From assembly GCF_010365865.1 (NCBI RefSeq), contig NZ_CP048020.1:744001-808000 (forward strand): DNA of 64,000 nt. Direction: 5' to 3'. A model generated the notes under the pieces. It saw nothing but the letters and a program-made list of their open reading frames with translations, had not been told where the DNA came from and ran no database searches. A program made the position numbers and the translations under genes. Source of the stretch: Treponema vincentii. GTDB taxonomy: Bacteria; Spirochaetota; Spirochaetia; Treponematales; Treponemataceae. Shown here one piece after another: positions 20,673 to 29,517 of this stretch (the stretch's first letter is position 1; the number at the start of each line of letters is the position of its first letter).

Positions 20673-20721
20673 GTAGGGGATATTTTTCTTTTTGTCGGAA
20701 AAAAAGAAAAATATCTCCTAC
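20673..20721 (-). terminator. Long hairpin at the sppA stop codon
   Basis: Arms GTAGGGGATATTTTTCTTTTT and AAAAAGAAAAATATCTCCTAC pair almost fully; the 3' base of the stem is the last base of the sppA stop. A second GC-rich hairpin follows at 20628-20648. Likely mRNA 3' end of sppA. Confidence 0.6.
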
Positions 20722-22544
20722 TATCTTTCTTCCGTTGGTGCTTTGATTGGGGTATATACATAAAAGCCTTTTTTTGAGTGCAGTCCGAAAAGCTCGTGCA
20801 ATACTTGCAGATCGGCGGTTTTATAAAATCGGGCATTTTCTGCGAGCAGCGTTTTTAAGATTTCATCGGCTACGGGCGGCTCTTTATATAAAACCTTTAA
20901 CGAATACGTTTCTTTTATGCCTGCCTTTGTTGCGGCATAATTGACGGCATCGGTAAAACCACCTAATTCATCAGCGAGCTGCAACTCCTTCGCCTGCGCT
21001 CCGGAATAAATTTTCCCTTGAGCTAATTCTTCAACGGTTGCACGCGGGAGATTTCTGCCCTGCGCTACCGTATCTAAAAAGATTGAGTATGTATGCATAA
21101 CTTCCAATTCCGATTGCGTTTTTTCTGCATCGGTCGGATTGCGGAAAATTGAGTAGGGCATACGGCCGGAAACACTGACTCCGTCTGCGCGGATTCCGAA
21201 GTATTCTTGTACCGCTTTTTGAATAGATGGTGAAACGGCAAAGACACCGATTGAACCGGTAATGGTATACGGTGAGCAAAAAATATAGTCGGCGGAAGAA
21301 GCAATCCAATATGCTCCCGAGGCTGCTATATCACCCATCGACACAACAACAGGCTTTCCGATTTTTTTCGACAATCTATCTAAACTTCTCCGTATATCCT
21401 CAGAAGCATTCACCTCTCCGCCGCCCGAATCAATCCGTAATACTACTGCTTTAATTGAATCGTCATCAGCAGCTTCGTCGAATAAATCTACGAGGGTAGG
21501 ACTGTCCGCATTATCGGCAGTATTGCCGGTAGTTCCCGTAATCGAACCGGTTAAATAAATAACCCCGATCCGATTATCCGTTTCTTTCTTTTTAAAAGAC
21601 TTATTATAGTTATTGTAGTTGATAAAATCCCGTGAAGAAAGGTTGTATGTTTCCTCATCCAATACACCGAGTTCAACGCCGCATTCTTCGTACGTGCCGA
21701 TATCGGTGATCAGATTTGCATCAAGTGCCGCTTGGGCGCTGTTTCCGTTTACCTTCCGCAGTGCATCGTTATAGTTCACCGTATAGGCTTCAAAGCTATT
21801 CGCGTCGGCGGCTCTGTTTGTGGCTATATCCTGTAAGTATGTGTGCCATAAGTCTTTCAGTACGGATAGATTATTGTTACGCACTCCTTCAGACATTTCG
21901 GTACGGGTATAAGTTTCCGCCATCGACTTGAAAGCTCCCGCATGGGCAACATTCCATCGAACGCCGAGTTTATGTTCCATTTCTCCGTAGAAAAGCGATT
22001 CGGTGTAAAATCCCGATAAGTCTACCTCACCCATAGGATCAAGGTAGATATGGTCGGCAAAAGAGGCAATGTAATAGCGTCCTAATCCGTAGCTTGTTGA
22101 AAAAGCATAGAGTGGTTTATTGGACTCTTTATATTCAAGCAATGCCGTCTTTAATTCGGTAAAATGTCCTGTGGAAATACCGTAGAGACCGGTAAGATCG
22201 AGTAAAACTCCCGTTATCCGCCGGTCATGTGCGGCGTGGCGTAATGCATCGGTAATATCCGATAATAACACGGCATCGGAAGTTGTGTCTGACAGCAGGT
22301 AATTCCGCCAGACAAATTCATCCGGTTTTTCGGTAAGGCGTCCTGCCGGATTAATCAATAAAAGGGAGTCGGCATAAACCGTAATGCGGGTATTTTTTTG
22401 TTTCCCCGTGCCGTCATTGTATTTGTAAATACCTGCAATAAATAGAAAAAGCAAAATGAAAAATATAAGATTAAGAATAATGAGGCGAAGAAGATTAAGA
22501 CCGCGAAAGATCGAACGAAAAAATCCGCGTTTTTTATCTTTCAT
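20721..22544 (-). CDS. sppA: Signal peptide peptidase SppA, long form
   Basis: Membrane-anchored serine protease that degrades leftover signal peptides, 607 residues (67K class with two ClpP-like domains). One N-terminal span (LIILNLIFFILLFLFIAGIY). The catalytic Lys lies in AHAGAFKSMAETYTR (first domain) and the nucleophile Ser in MGDIAASGAYWIAS (second domain), the known dyad for this family. A variable linker with NTADNADSPTLVD joins the halves. ATG at 22544 has AAAGGAG. Single-gene unit with its own terminator hairpin. Confidence 0.92.
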   Translation of the reverse strand: MKDKKRGFFRSIFRGLNLLRLIILNLIFFILLFLFIAGIYKYNDGTGKQKNTRITVYADSLLLINPAGRLTEKPDEFVWRNYLLSDTTSDAVLLSDITDALRHAAHDRRITGVLLDLTGLYGISTGHFTELKTALLEYKESNKPLYAFSTSYGLGRYYIASFADHIYLDPMGEVDLSGFYTESLFYGEMEHKLGVRWNVAHAGAFKSMAETYTRTEMSEGVRNNNLSVLKDLWHTYLQDIATNRAADANSFEAYTVNYNDALRKVNGNSAQAALDANLITDIGTYEECGVELGVLDEETYNLSSRDFINYNNYNKSFKKKETDNRIGVIYLTGSITGTTGNTADNADSPTLVDLFDEAADDDSIKAVVLRIDSGGGEVNASEDIRRSLDRLSKKIGKPVVVSMGDIAASGAYWIASSADYIFCSPYTITGSIGVFAVSPSIQKAVQEYFGIRADGVSVSGRMPYSIFRNPTDAEKTQSELEVMHTYSIFLDTVAQGRNLPRATVEELAQGKIYSGAQAKELQLADELGGFTDAVNYAATKAGIKETYSLKVLYKEPPVADEILKTLLAENARFYKTADLQVLHELFGLHSKKGFYVYTPIKAPTEER

Positions 22545-22697
22545 AGGAAACTCCTTTGATATAGCGCTTTCTAAAAGATTATTTCGGTAAAACTGTATTA
22601 TCGGTAAAAAAAGCTTATGCGGTGCGGGTTTGAATGAAAAGGGTCATCGGTTATCCGGAGATATCTATTGTATACATTCCGTATCTGACAGAAGGAC

Positions 22698-22781
22698 TGC
22701 CCTGGGGGGGACTTGAACCCCCATGCCCGTGAAAGCACTAGTACCTGAAACTAGCGTGTCTACCAATTCCACCACCGGGGC
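22698..22781 (-). tRNA. tRNA-Leu(CAG)
   Basis: 84 nt with a long variable arm. Anticodon loop TTCAGGT in stem CTAGT/ACTAG gives CAG; T arm GGGGG-TTCAAGT-CCCCC. The acceptor arm GCCCCGG against CCAGGGC has a C-A mismatch at pair 5-68; a T at position 5 would restore it. The 3' CCA is not encoded (A73 is followed by GTC). Confidence 0.95.
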
Positions 22782-22824
22782 AAAAGCGCATTGCAATGAA
22801 CACATTATAGATAAAAAGAGGCTT

Positions 22825-22851
22825 TTGTCAATCGCTTTTTTTTGGTATACT
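22825..22851 (+). promoter_or_regulatory. Promoter of the FliL-like/sigma operon
   Basis: TTGTCA, 15-base spacer, TATACT preceded by TGG (extended -10). The ATG starts 9 bases after the box, so the mRNA leader is only about 3 nt and no ribosome site exists. Confidence 0.6.
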
Positions 22852-22860
22852 TCTACAAAT

Positions 22861-23343
22861 ATGAGTGTATATCCGTCGGACAAACTATTTAAGCTGTTGC
22901 GAGGCATTATCATTGTTCTGATTGCGGCTATCATAATCGGAACAGTTATCGCTGTTGTCAAAAAGACAAAAGAACGGGCTTCCGGCCGGCAGGATGAGGA
23001 ATCGGATGCGGGCGCCGTTTATATTCCTCCTAAGGAATATGCGTTGTATGGAGACCTTGGTCAGCTTCGCGCCATTACAGCCGATAATCCGCCGATCACT
23101 GTTATCCTCAAGCCTTTCCTTGAATATAAGGCTTCGGATACTGCGTTTCAGGAAGAACTGGTTGCACAAAAAGAAGCACTTAAAAAAAGCATACTCGATT
23201 GGTTCTCTCTCGAAAGTGCGTATCGGCTCAGCAGTGAATTGCCACAGGATATAAAACGGGCGCTTATGGAACGGATAAATAAGCAGCTCGTATTAGGCTC
23301 GATACATAATATCTACTTTGAAGAGTTCGTTATTCTCTATTAG
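22861..23343 (+). CDS. FliL-like single-span membrane protein
   Basis: 160 residues. One membrane span near residues 16-33 (GIIIVLIAAIIIGTVIAVV), then a charged linker and an extracytoplasmic domain. The C-terminal end GSIHNIYFEEFVILY resembles the last strand of FliL proteins, which are flagellar motor-associated, but the rest is divergent and it lies away from flagellar genes. First gene of a four-gene run ending in a sigma/anti-sigma pair, so it may be co-regulated with that pair. Start fixed by the promoter 9 bases upstream. Confidence 0.6.
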   Translation: MSVYPSDKLFKLLRGIIIVLIAAIIIGTVIAVVKKTKERASGRQDEESDAGAVYIPPKEYALYGDLGQLRAITADNPPITVILKPFLEYKASDTAFQEELVAQKEALKKSILDWFSLESAYRLSSELPQDIKRALMERINKQLVLGSIHNIYFEEFVILY

Positions 23344-23367
23344 TTAATAAGGAAGGAAGCAGTAAAA

Positions 23368-23739
23368 ATGGTCGCAGTACAGATTATTATCGCCGTTATT
23401 CCGATTGTTGGAATTGTGATGGGAAGTGTTTTGGTCTTTTTTTATTTTTTATGGCGGCATAAGCAGATTATGCTTCAAATTAAGACGAACACCTATATCC
23501 AACCCGCTGTTAATATCCGCCTTTTTTGCTTGCTGTTAGGTATTATGCTGACCGTTATCGGCAGCGTGTTATTCGGACTATTCTATCTTATTGCCGGTGT
23601 CGGTTATATTCTACTTGGCGGGCTTATCCCGCTGGCGCTTGGTATCAGCCTTATTCTTTTTTATACTATTACGCACCGCAGCTGGAATAAAGAAGGGCAA
23701 AAATTCGCTGCTTTGCCGGAAGGAAAAACGGAGGGATAG
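23368..23739 (+). CDS. Small membrane protein of unknown function
   Basis: 123 residues with an N-terminal span (VQIIIAVIPIVGIVMGSVLVF) and two further spans (LFCLLLGIMLTVIGSVLFGLF and YILLGGLIPLALGISLILF). Not recognised. AAGGAAG lies 12 bases before ATG 23368. It sits between the FliL-like gene and the ECF sigma gene (3-base gap), probably one operon. Its position suggests a link to the envelope stress role of the sigma factor, as inference only. Confidence 0.65.
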   Translation: MVAVQIIIAVIPIVGIVMGSVLVFFYFLWRHKQIMLQIKTNTYIQPAVNIRLFCLLLGIMLTVIGSVLFGLFYLIAGVGYILLGGLIPLALGISLILFYTITHRSWNKEGQKFAALPEGKTEG

Positions 23740-23742
23740 GCG

Positions 23743-24390
23743 ATGAATATGACAACCGATTATGCTGCCGTTTATAAAAAAGAAGGGCTTAATCAAACGC
23801 TGCGGGATTACGAGGTGTGCAAAGCGGTATTAAACGGCAATACACAGGCTTTCGCCGTTTTGGCGGCGCAATATCAAAAACGGGTCTATATGCTCGGGTT
23901 GAGCTTTTTTGACAACACCGACGATTGTGAAGACTTTGTGCAGGATGTGATGCTAAAGGCATACTCTGCATTGGGAACGTTCCGTGCGGAAGCTTCTTTT
24001 GCAACATGGCTGATGCGTATCGCCTATAATACGGCAATTAATTCGGTTAAAAAACGGCGGAGCTATACCTCGCTTGCAGATGGTACTGAAATTGAGTATC
24101 GGGGGGATAATCCCGAAGAAAAACATTTGAATGAATGTATCATCTTGTCGGTACGTGAGGCAGTAAGTAATTTACCCGATAGTTACCGTATTTGTATTGA
24201 CCTCTATTTCTTTTACGATATGAGTTATACCGACATTGCGGCTGTCACCGAACTACCGTTGAACACGATAAAATCCCATATTTTCCGTGCAAAAAAGATT
24301 TTACGGGAATATCTTAAAGAAGACCGTGCGGTCTTTGAATACACACATCGGGGATCGAATTTTGCGTATCCGGCCGTTGTACCCCATTAG
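23743..24390 (+). CDS. ECF-type RNA polymerase sigma factor (sigma-24/RpoE-like)
   Basis: 215 residues with region 2 (FAVLAAQYQKRVYMLGLSF, DDCEDFVQDVMLKAYSALGTF, EASFATWLMRIAYNTAIN) and region 4 (LPDSYRICIDLYFFYDMSYTDIAAV, LNTIKSHIFRAKKILREYL). It redirects RNA polymerase to a small regulon. ATG 23743 has GGAGGG upstream. The next gene is a candidate ZAS anti-sigma protein, the usual arrangement for ECF factors. Confidence 0.92.
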   Translation: MNMTTDYAAVYKKEGLNQTLRDYEVCKAVLNGNTQAFAVLAAQYQKRVYMLGLSFFDNTDDCEDFVQDVMLKAYSALGTFRAEASFATWLMRIAYNTAINSVKKRRSYTSLADGTEIEYRGDNPEEKHLNECIILSVREAVSNLPDSYRICIDLYFFYDMSYTDIAAVTELPLNTIKSHIFRAKKILREYLKEDRAVFEYTHRGSNFAYPAVVPH

Positions 24391-24410
24391 TAATTATGGA
24401 TGGAGATTCT

Positions 24411-24887
24411 ATGCATTGTGATATTTTTCAAGATCAGTATCTTTTACTCGATAAACATGAACCGATGCCGACAGGGCTCAAAATGCATCTTTTATGCTGT
24501 TCATCGTGTCGGCAAGCCGTTAACCGGATAGCGGCTGCAGAGAATGTTCAACGGCATATACTGCACACACCTATTGCAGCCGATGAGCGGATGCTCAATA
24601 CTACGATGAGAGCAATACACTTGCTGAATAAACAGAGTGCACCGATTGCTGCCCGACAGGAGCAAAACAAAACAATTCTTCCGTGGATCGCGGTTGGCAC
24701 ATTTCTGATACTCGGATTTATTCTCCTTCCATTCAGCGATATGGGTAAAATCGATTTAAGCCAATTCGGCGATTCTTTTTGGATTCCCTTTGCGCTTTTA
24801 TGTGCCGGCAGTATTGTTACCTATTCTGCCGTATTCCTTGCAAAGAACTTGGTGTTTTTTACCGAAAAATTTACGCCGCAAATCTAA
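24411..24887 (+). CDS. Candidate ZAS-type anti-sigma factor
   Basis: About 158 residues. KMHLLCCSSC contains the His-x3-Cys-x2-Cys zinc motif of ZAS anti-sigma factors; two spans follow (LPWIAVGTFLILGFILLPF and WIPFALLCAGSIVTYSAVFL). It would hold the ECF sigma factor at the membrane and release it on a redox or envelope signal; this role is inferred from motif and position. ATG 24411 is preferred to ATG 24396 because TGGAGA lies just upstream. The hydrophobic C-terminus has no obvious periplasmic sensor domain. Confidence 0.7.
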   Translation: MHCDIFQDQYLLLDKHEPMPTGLKMHLLCCSSCRQAVNRIAAAENVQRHILHTPIAADERMLNTTMRAIHLLNKQSAPIAARQEQNKTILPWIAVGTFLILGFILLPFSDMGKIDLSQFGDSFWIPFALLCAGSIVTYSAVFLAKNLVFFTEKFTPQI

Positions 24888-24893
24888 ATCAAC

Positions 24894-24950
24894 ACCCCCG
24901 ATGCGAGCGTTGCCGAGGATGACGGGTATTAAACCCTTGCACGAATCAAG
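24894..24950. repeat. Family D repeat remnant
   Basis: CCCCGATGCGAGCG ... GGGTATTAAACCCT-GCACGAAT matches the two hairpins at 58.76-58.88 kb. Confidence 0.5.
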
Positions 24951-25018
24951 TTTCTTTCTGTTCTTCTTTGTATTACCTACAGAGTAGATGTGGTAAGTTG
25001 TTGATAATGGGAGAGGTG

Positions 25019-25987
25019 TTACCCTATCACACTTTTGATGAAAGGCAGTACTGCGATAAACGAAAAAATAAAGATGGCGCTGTAAGCCGCCAGTGAGAGC
25101 ACTAATGCGGTGGTTTCGGCATATTTTTGTGTTTTGCCGATTCGCTTAAACAACCGCTGCCGTCCCGTCCATGCGAGGTATGCTGCAACGGTGATGGGAA
25201 TTGCCATGCCCGCCGATATACCGATAACCGCAATGATACCGATACCCGCCGCATCCAATGTAGAAACCAGTACCAGCACGAGCAAAGCCGCAGGACAGGG
25301 ATACATACCGCTAAGTAAAAAAGCGCCCCATTGTATATTCTCTGTGCTGCGGTGCTGTGGACGGTAGTTTTTATACCGTGCGGAACCGTAGCTGCCGGTA
25401 TTGTATGTCGGTTTGCCATTTTGATCGGACGTGAGTGATCGACGGCTGAAACGAAGCCGGGGAAACCGATTGGGGAATGCACCGGACAACAGATGCAAGA
25501 TGGAAGCTACGGAAAGCAGCAGCAGTAGGATAAACGAAAAACCTTCAAGGTAAATTGCTGCAGAGTCGGTATGTGCGGATAACGCGCCGCTCACATTGCG
25601 GAAGATTAACAGTAACAAGAGGCTGGTTATACCGTGCAGCCCCGCTAAGGTGAGGCTGGTTACAGCGGGCTCCCACACGGGGGCTTGCCGAGTCAGATAA
25701 AATGAGAACACCAGTGTTTTCCGGTGTCCCGGCCCCAGCGCATGCATAATCCCATAAAAGAAGGCGAGTCCGATAATTGTCCAAAATGCTTGTGCCGAAT
25801 GTGTCTGCGTCCACTCATAGATGGAATCGCCGAGCTTTGTGTGCAGCTGCGCTTGTCGGTTTACAATAAAATCAGCCGGTTTCTCCGTGCGGACGGGAGC
25901 AGGCGTATTTTTTTTGCCGGTAAAGGGGTTTGCCCAGAGAGCGCCGGTTATAATACAGAATACAAACAAGATAACTCCGTATCGCAT
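25019..25987 (-). CDS. NicO/RcnA-family nickel-cobalt transporter
   Basis: About 322 residues from ATG 25987, with AAGGA upstream; an in-frame ATG 72 bases earlier would overlap the DUF1007 gene and is rejected. Signal/anchor sequence first, then the signature HALGPGHRK in the second hydrophobic block and further spans; WGAFLLSGMYPCPAALLVLVLV matches the second NicO motif. A basic, hydrophilic loop (RFSRRSLTSDQNG...HRSTENI) lies in the middle. Direction (import or efflux) cannot be fixed; pairing with a DUF1007 protein favours metal uptake. Confidence 0.87.
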   Translation of the reverse strand: MRYGVILFVFCIITGALWANPFTGKKNTPAPVRTEKPADFIVNRQAQLHTKLGDSIYEWTQTHSAQAFWTIIGLAFFYGIMHALGPGHRKTLVFSFYLTRQAPVWEPAVTSLTLAGLHGITSLLLLLIFRNVSGALSAHTDSAAIYLEGFSFILLLLLSVASILHLLSGAFPNRFPRLRFSRRSLTSDQNGKPTYNTGSYGSARYKNYRPQHRSTENIQWGAFLLSGMYPCPAALLVLVLVSTLDAAGIGIIAVIGISAGMAIPITVAAYLAWTGRQRLFKRIGKTQKYAETTALVLSLAAYSAIFIFSFIAVLPFIKSVIG

Positions 25988-25997
25988 TCGGTGTTCC

Positions 25998-26654
25998 TTA
26001 GTAGGTAATATGAATTTCTTTTGGGTAGTAGGTTTGCAAACCCGGTTTCCACGAATCATACATGGTTGTCATATCGGCGGTATCGAAAGGGTCGTAGTAC
26101 ACAGGATATTTTTTGTTTTCGGCAATCGTATATCTTGGAGCCGTTTTACCGAAAGACCCGCGAAAGAGTACCGGAGATTTTTCATCATACCGGAAATCAC
26201 AGAAAAAGCTGTAATCGTATACGGCAAAATAAAAATCACCGCTGTATTTTGACAAATCAACATAAAATCGATACGAAGCGATGCCGTCTTTTTGCCATAC
26301 GGAAAAATCGCTTACCTTTTCGGGGCTACGGCGCTTATCTCCCTGCCGGATAAAGGTAAAATACGAGTAGTTTTTAGTGTTGATAAAAGCATTGTCATAG
26401 ACATCTTTTGTTTCAGCTTTATCAAAAAGTCCGTCTCGGTTCAGATCGTAGCCCTGAATAATATCCGCACTGAAGAAACGGTCAAACGTCCACGTTTCAT
26501 ACGCCCCTAAGACTTTTCCTTCATTTAATACAAACTCCGTTTGAGCGGAAATAAAGAGGTGCGGATGGGCTATCAGTTGAAGCGGCGCCGTAAACAGCAA
26601 GGTACTTAGCAAAATCGAAATGCATACTATTTTTTTATGTGTATACCGTATCAT
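25998..26654 (-). CDS. DUF1007 family periplasmic protein
   Basis: 218 residues with a signal peptide (CISILLSTLLFTAPLQLIA) ending at HPH, the N-terminal His cluster typical of DUF1007. FDRFFSADIIQGYDLNRDG and YDYSFFCDFRY fit the family. DUF1007 proteins usually accompany NicO permeases and may hand over nickel or cobalt. Its stop is 10 bases from the permease start, so the two form an operon. GAGG precedes the ATG. Confidence 0.85.
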   Translation of the reverse strand: MIRYTHKKIVCISILLSTLLFTAPLQLIAHPHLFISAQTEFVLNEGKVLGAYETWTFDRFFSADIIQGYDLNRDGLFDKAETKDVYDNAFINTKNYSYFTFIRQGDKRRSPEKVSDFSVWQKDGIASYRFYVDLSKYSGDFYFAVYDYSFFCDFRYDEKSPVLFRGSFGKTAPRYTIAENKKYPVYYDPFDTADMTTMYDSWKPGLQTYYPKEIHITY

Positions 26655-26745
26655 TCTTTATACCTCAGGTTATATTTTTATACTGGAAAGTCTCACAAAA
26701 TTTCCATATTTACGTGCTTCTTTTTACACTATAGGGCGGATATAA

Positions 26746-26774
26746 AAAAAGAGTCCTTACTGAGGACTCTTTTT
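26746..26774 (-). terminator. rpmB terminator
   Basis: Arms AAAAAGAGTCCT and AGGACTCTTTTT with a 5-base loop; on the minus strand the stem is followed by a T run. Works in either direction in principle. Confidence 0.85.
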
Positions 26775-26795
26775 AGTAAGAATAAAAACGGATAT

Positions 26796-26987
26796 TTAGA
26801 CTTTCTTAACAACATAGTTGCTCTTTAAGCAGCGGGAACACAGTTTCAATGTTAACGTTCTACCGTCAATTTCCGTTTTTACGTCGATAAGGTTGGGGCG
26901 CCATACGCGGCGTTGGTGATTCATCGATTTACTAACCGTATTACCGCTCATCGGCCCTTTCCCACAAATATCGCATCTGCGTGCCAT
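26796..26987 (-). CDS. rpmB: 50S ribosomal protein L28
   Basis: 63 residues: MARRCDICGKGPMSGNTVSK, HQRRVWRPNL and CSRCLKSNYV. Both CxxC pairs are present, so this is the zinc-binding form of L28 (large-subunit assembly and translation). AAGGAAGG ribosome site upstream. Single gene with a strong terminator. Confidence 0.97.
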   Translation of the reverse strand: MARRCDICGKGPMSGNTVSKSMNHQRRVWRPNLIDVKTEIDGRTLTLKLCSRCLKSNYVVKKV

Positions 26988-27074
26988 AGTTCACCTTCCT
27001 TAGATTTATCTATTCAAAATAAAACGCAGGATAGTATACTGTAAAACGAATGTTATGTCAATCTTGCGCATTGC

Positions 27075-28413
27075 CTCACGTTAAATCTAACCGAAAAAGA
27101 AGCGGTGCATCACGTAAAAATCTAACCCAAAATAGAAGCCCAAAGGAAGGGCGCAATGGGGTTAGACATGAAAACGAAAAAGAAATTAACCGAAGAGACG
27201 GCGAAGCGTTACTGTACGGCAAGCAAAAAGAACAAGACGAAAATAATCGATGAGTTCATCGCAACAACCGGTTACAATCGAAAGTATGCCATTCACGTTC
27301 TGAAAACAGTGCCTACGTAAAAGTCACGCACTTTAACAATGTCGCAAGACAGAGCGTACAGGTCATTACAAAGACAGGTAAAAGCGGAAGTATGAAAATA
27401 CTACGGGCAAGACGTACAACAAGAAGTCATCCGGCTGTGGATTTTTTCGATGTATCTGTGTGCAAAACGTCTTGTGCCGTTCATTCGGGATAATATCGAT
27501 TACTTTGCTCAAAAGTTCAGCTATGATGAAAACTGAAAACAAAACTCACCCGCATATCAAGCGCGACAGTCGGCAGGATTCTCAAACCGGAAATTCCAAA
27601 ACATTCCATCCGCGGTATTTCAACAACACGACCTGCAAAGAATCTTAACAAGCTCATCCCCATCCGTACCTTTTTCGATTGGGATGAACGTAAGCCGGGT
27701 TTTTTTGAGGTTGACACCGTTGCCAACTGCGGCATAAGTACCCAAGGACAGTATATTTGCACGCTTACCCTTACCGATGTCCATTCAGGCTGGACGGAAA
27801 ACCGAGCCCTTTTAAACAAAGCTCATCGTTGGGTAAAAGAAGCAATAGAAGATGTGAAAGAAAAGCTCCCGTTTCAGATGAAAGGTATTGATAGCGACAA
27901 CGGAAGTGAGTTCAAAAATACACAGCTGTTGCAATGGTGTAAAAGTAATGAGATTATCTTCACTCGGAGCCGATCGTATAAAAAGAATGATAATTGTTTT
28001 GTTGAACAGAAAAATGATAGTGTCGTAAGGCACATTGTCGGTTACTATCGCTTTGAGGGAGAAGCTGCGCGAGCGGTTATGGCTGACCTTTATCAGCAGT
28101 ATAATACACTGGTCAATTTCTTTTTTCCTTCGATGAAAATTATTTCAAAAAAACGGATAGACGCAAAGGTCACAAAGAAATATGATACGGCAAAGACTCC
28201 GTATTGCAGGCTGATGGAAAGCTCTGATGTAAGCGAGGCGGTAAAAGCTGAGCTGTGCCGCAGGAAGAACAACTTGGATTTACAACAACTGCTTGAAACA
28301 ACGCAATGCTTGCAGAGTAAACTTATCTCTATGGCTCAGTCTTGGTCATAGATAGCTACGGTTAGATTTTTACATGAGTAACCGCAATCCTTTCGGTTAG
28401 ATTTTTACGTGAG
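27075..28413 (+). mobile_element. Decayed insertion sequence with doubled terminal repeats
   Basis: Each end carries two copies of an ~18-bp repeat CTCACGTAAAAATCTAACC: 27075-27093 and 27110-27128 on the left, 28360-28378 and 28395-28413 inverted on the right. Inside is a broken DDE transposase. The outermost right repeat forms the end of the DHH phosphoesterase gene. No target duplication was obvious. Confidence 0.8.
27156..28351 (+). pseudogene. DDE (integrase-core) transposase remnant
   Basis: ATG 27156 after AAGGAAGG starts MGLDMKTKKKLTEETAKRYC, an N-terminal helix-turn-helix (YNRKYAIHVLK) that stops at about 27320. A piece in another frame (LWIFSMYLCAKRLVPFIRDN) ends near 27536. The third, long piece from about 27540 reads LTRISSATVGRILKPEIPKH, FEVDTVANCG, GIDSDNGSEFKN and SYKKNDNCFVEQKN, the DDE integrase core. 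At least two frameshifts or deletions. Family resembles unclassified (ISNCY-like) integrase-type elements; not assigned further. Confidence 0.85.
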
Positions 28414-29410
28414 TAAATACGTCTTGAAACTGGGGGGCAAACGCTGCAACGAACTTAGGGATCAACTGTTCGGCAATCCCTTCTATATAAAGTCCTGCGG
28501 CCTGCTTATGCCCGCCGCCGCCGAAAGAGGATGCGATAATACTGACATCGATAGTATCGAGAGAGCGAAAACCGACACTACAATGCGTTTCGGTATCCTG
28601 TCGGACAATGCAAATTGCCTTTACCCCCGCGATGCTCTGAATAAGCTGATATGCCATATCGGAATCCCTGTTCTCGATGCCGATTTCTTGTTTGTCTTGG
28701 TACGTTTCATACGAAACGATGAGTCTCCCGTCATAATACGGCTTCATGCGGGCTAATACACGCGAGATAAGTATCCGTGAACCGAAAGATTTACCGCCGT
28801 TAATCGCTGCAAATGTATATTTGGGGTTTGCGCCTGCCTGTACCAGCCGTGCAGTATGAGCAAAAACCTCGCCGCTCCGTTCATCCAAGTGACGGAAAAA
28901 GCCGGTATCGGTACAAAGACCGAAGAACAACATCTCCGCTTCCTCCCGTGTTACGGAGCCGGTCATCTTTTCGATAATCGTTTGGATAATAAATGTTGTT
29001 GAAGGAGCTTCCGCATATACAAGCGAGCTTGCTTCATTTGTCGTATTGGTGGCATGATGATCGATACAGATCGAAGGAAAATATGTAAGTTCTTCAGCAA
29101 TATTGCCCGTTCGGTCTATCCCGGAACAGTCAACAATGATGACACCGGTTTTTTCAGGGTTTTTGATGAGTGATTCCGGCACATGAGCGGAAAAAAGCGG
29201 TTCATACATCCGAATTTCCGACCGCTGGAACGGTCCGGCAGAGAGCATCTGTGTCTTTTTTCCCAGTCGTTGTAAAAAAAGTGACATTGCGATACTGCTT
29301 CCGATACAATCTCCGTCAGGCTCTTTATGGCCGACTATGAGGAACATCGGATAGAAATGTAAAAAATCGATTAACTTTTGCGGAACGGCAGGTGTAATAA
29401 TATTATTCAT
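28397..29410 (-). CDS. DHH phosphoesterase, NrnA-like oligoribonuclease/pAp phosphatase
   Basis: 337 residues. VGHKEPDGDCIGSSIAM is the first metal motif, VDCSGIDRT and DHHATN the next, and GGGGHKQAAGLYI the DHHA1 substrate-binding loop, as in NrnA, which degrades nanoRNAs and dephosphorylates 3',5'-pAp. In the cytoplasm. ATG 29410. The last residues THVKI and the TAA are encoded by the terminal repeat of the adjacent IS, so the native C-terminus has been replaced. Confidence 0.9.
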   Translation of the reverse strand: MNNIITPAVPQKLIDFLHFYPMFLIVGHKEPDGDCIGSSIAMSLFLQRLGKKTQMLSAGPFQRSEIRMYEPLFSAHVPESLIKNPEKTGVIIVDCSGIDRTGNIAEELTYFPSICIDHHATNTTNEASSLVYAEAPSTTFIIQTIIEKMTGSVTREEAEMLFFGLCTDTGFFRHLDERSGEVFAHTARLVQAGANPKYTFAAINGGKSFGSRILISRVLARMKPYYDGRLIVSYETYQDKQEIGIENRDSDMAYQLIQSIAGVKAICIVRQDTETHCSVGFRSLDTIDVSIIASSFGGGGHKQAAGLYIEGIAEQLIPKFVAAFAPQFQDVFTHVKI

Positions 29411-29460
29411 GAATAACCTAAGTTTAAATGGGAAACGGGCACATAGTGTTAAGATGACGG

Positions 29461-29492
29461 GGAGCTCTGAAAATCAATCGAATTTTTAGAGC
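29461..29492. terminator. Hairpin between two minus-strand genes
   Basis: GAGCTCT-AAA against TTTTTAGAGCTC; no T run on the minus side, so termination is uncertain. Confidence 0.35.
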
Positions 29493-29517
29493 TCTTTATG
29501 CCCACTTTCGGTATAGA

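Noticed and set aside
22665-22961. Minus-strand ORF of 98 codons over the tRNA
   Set aside because: It covers tRNA-Leu and the start of the FliL-like gene; no coding character.
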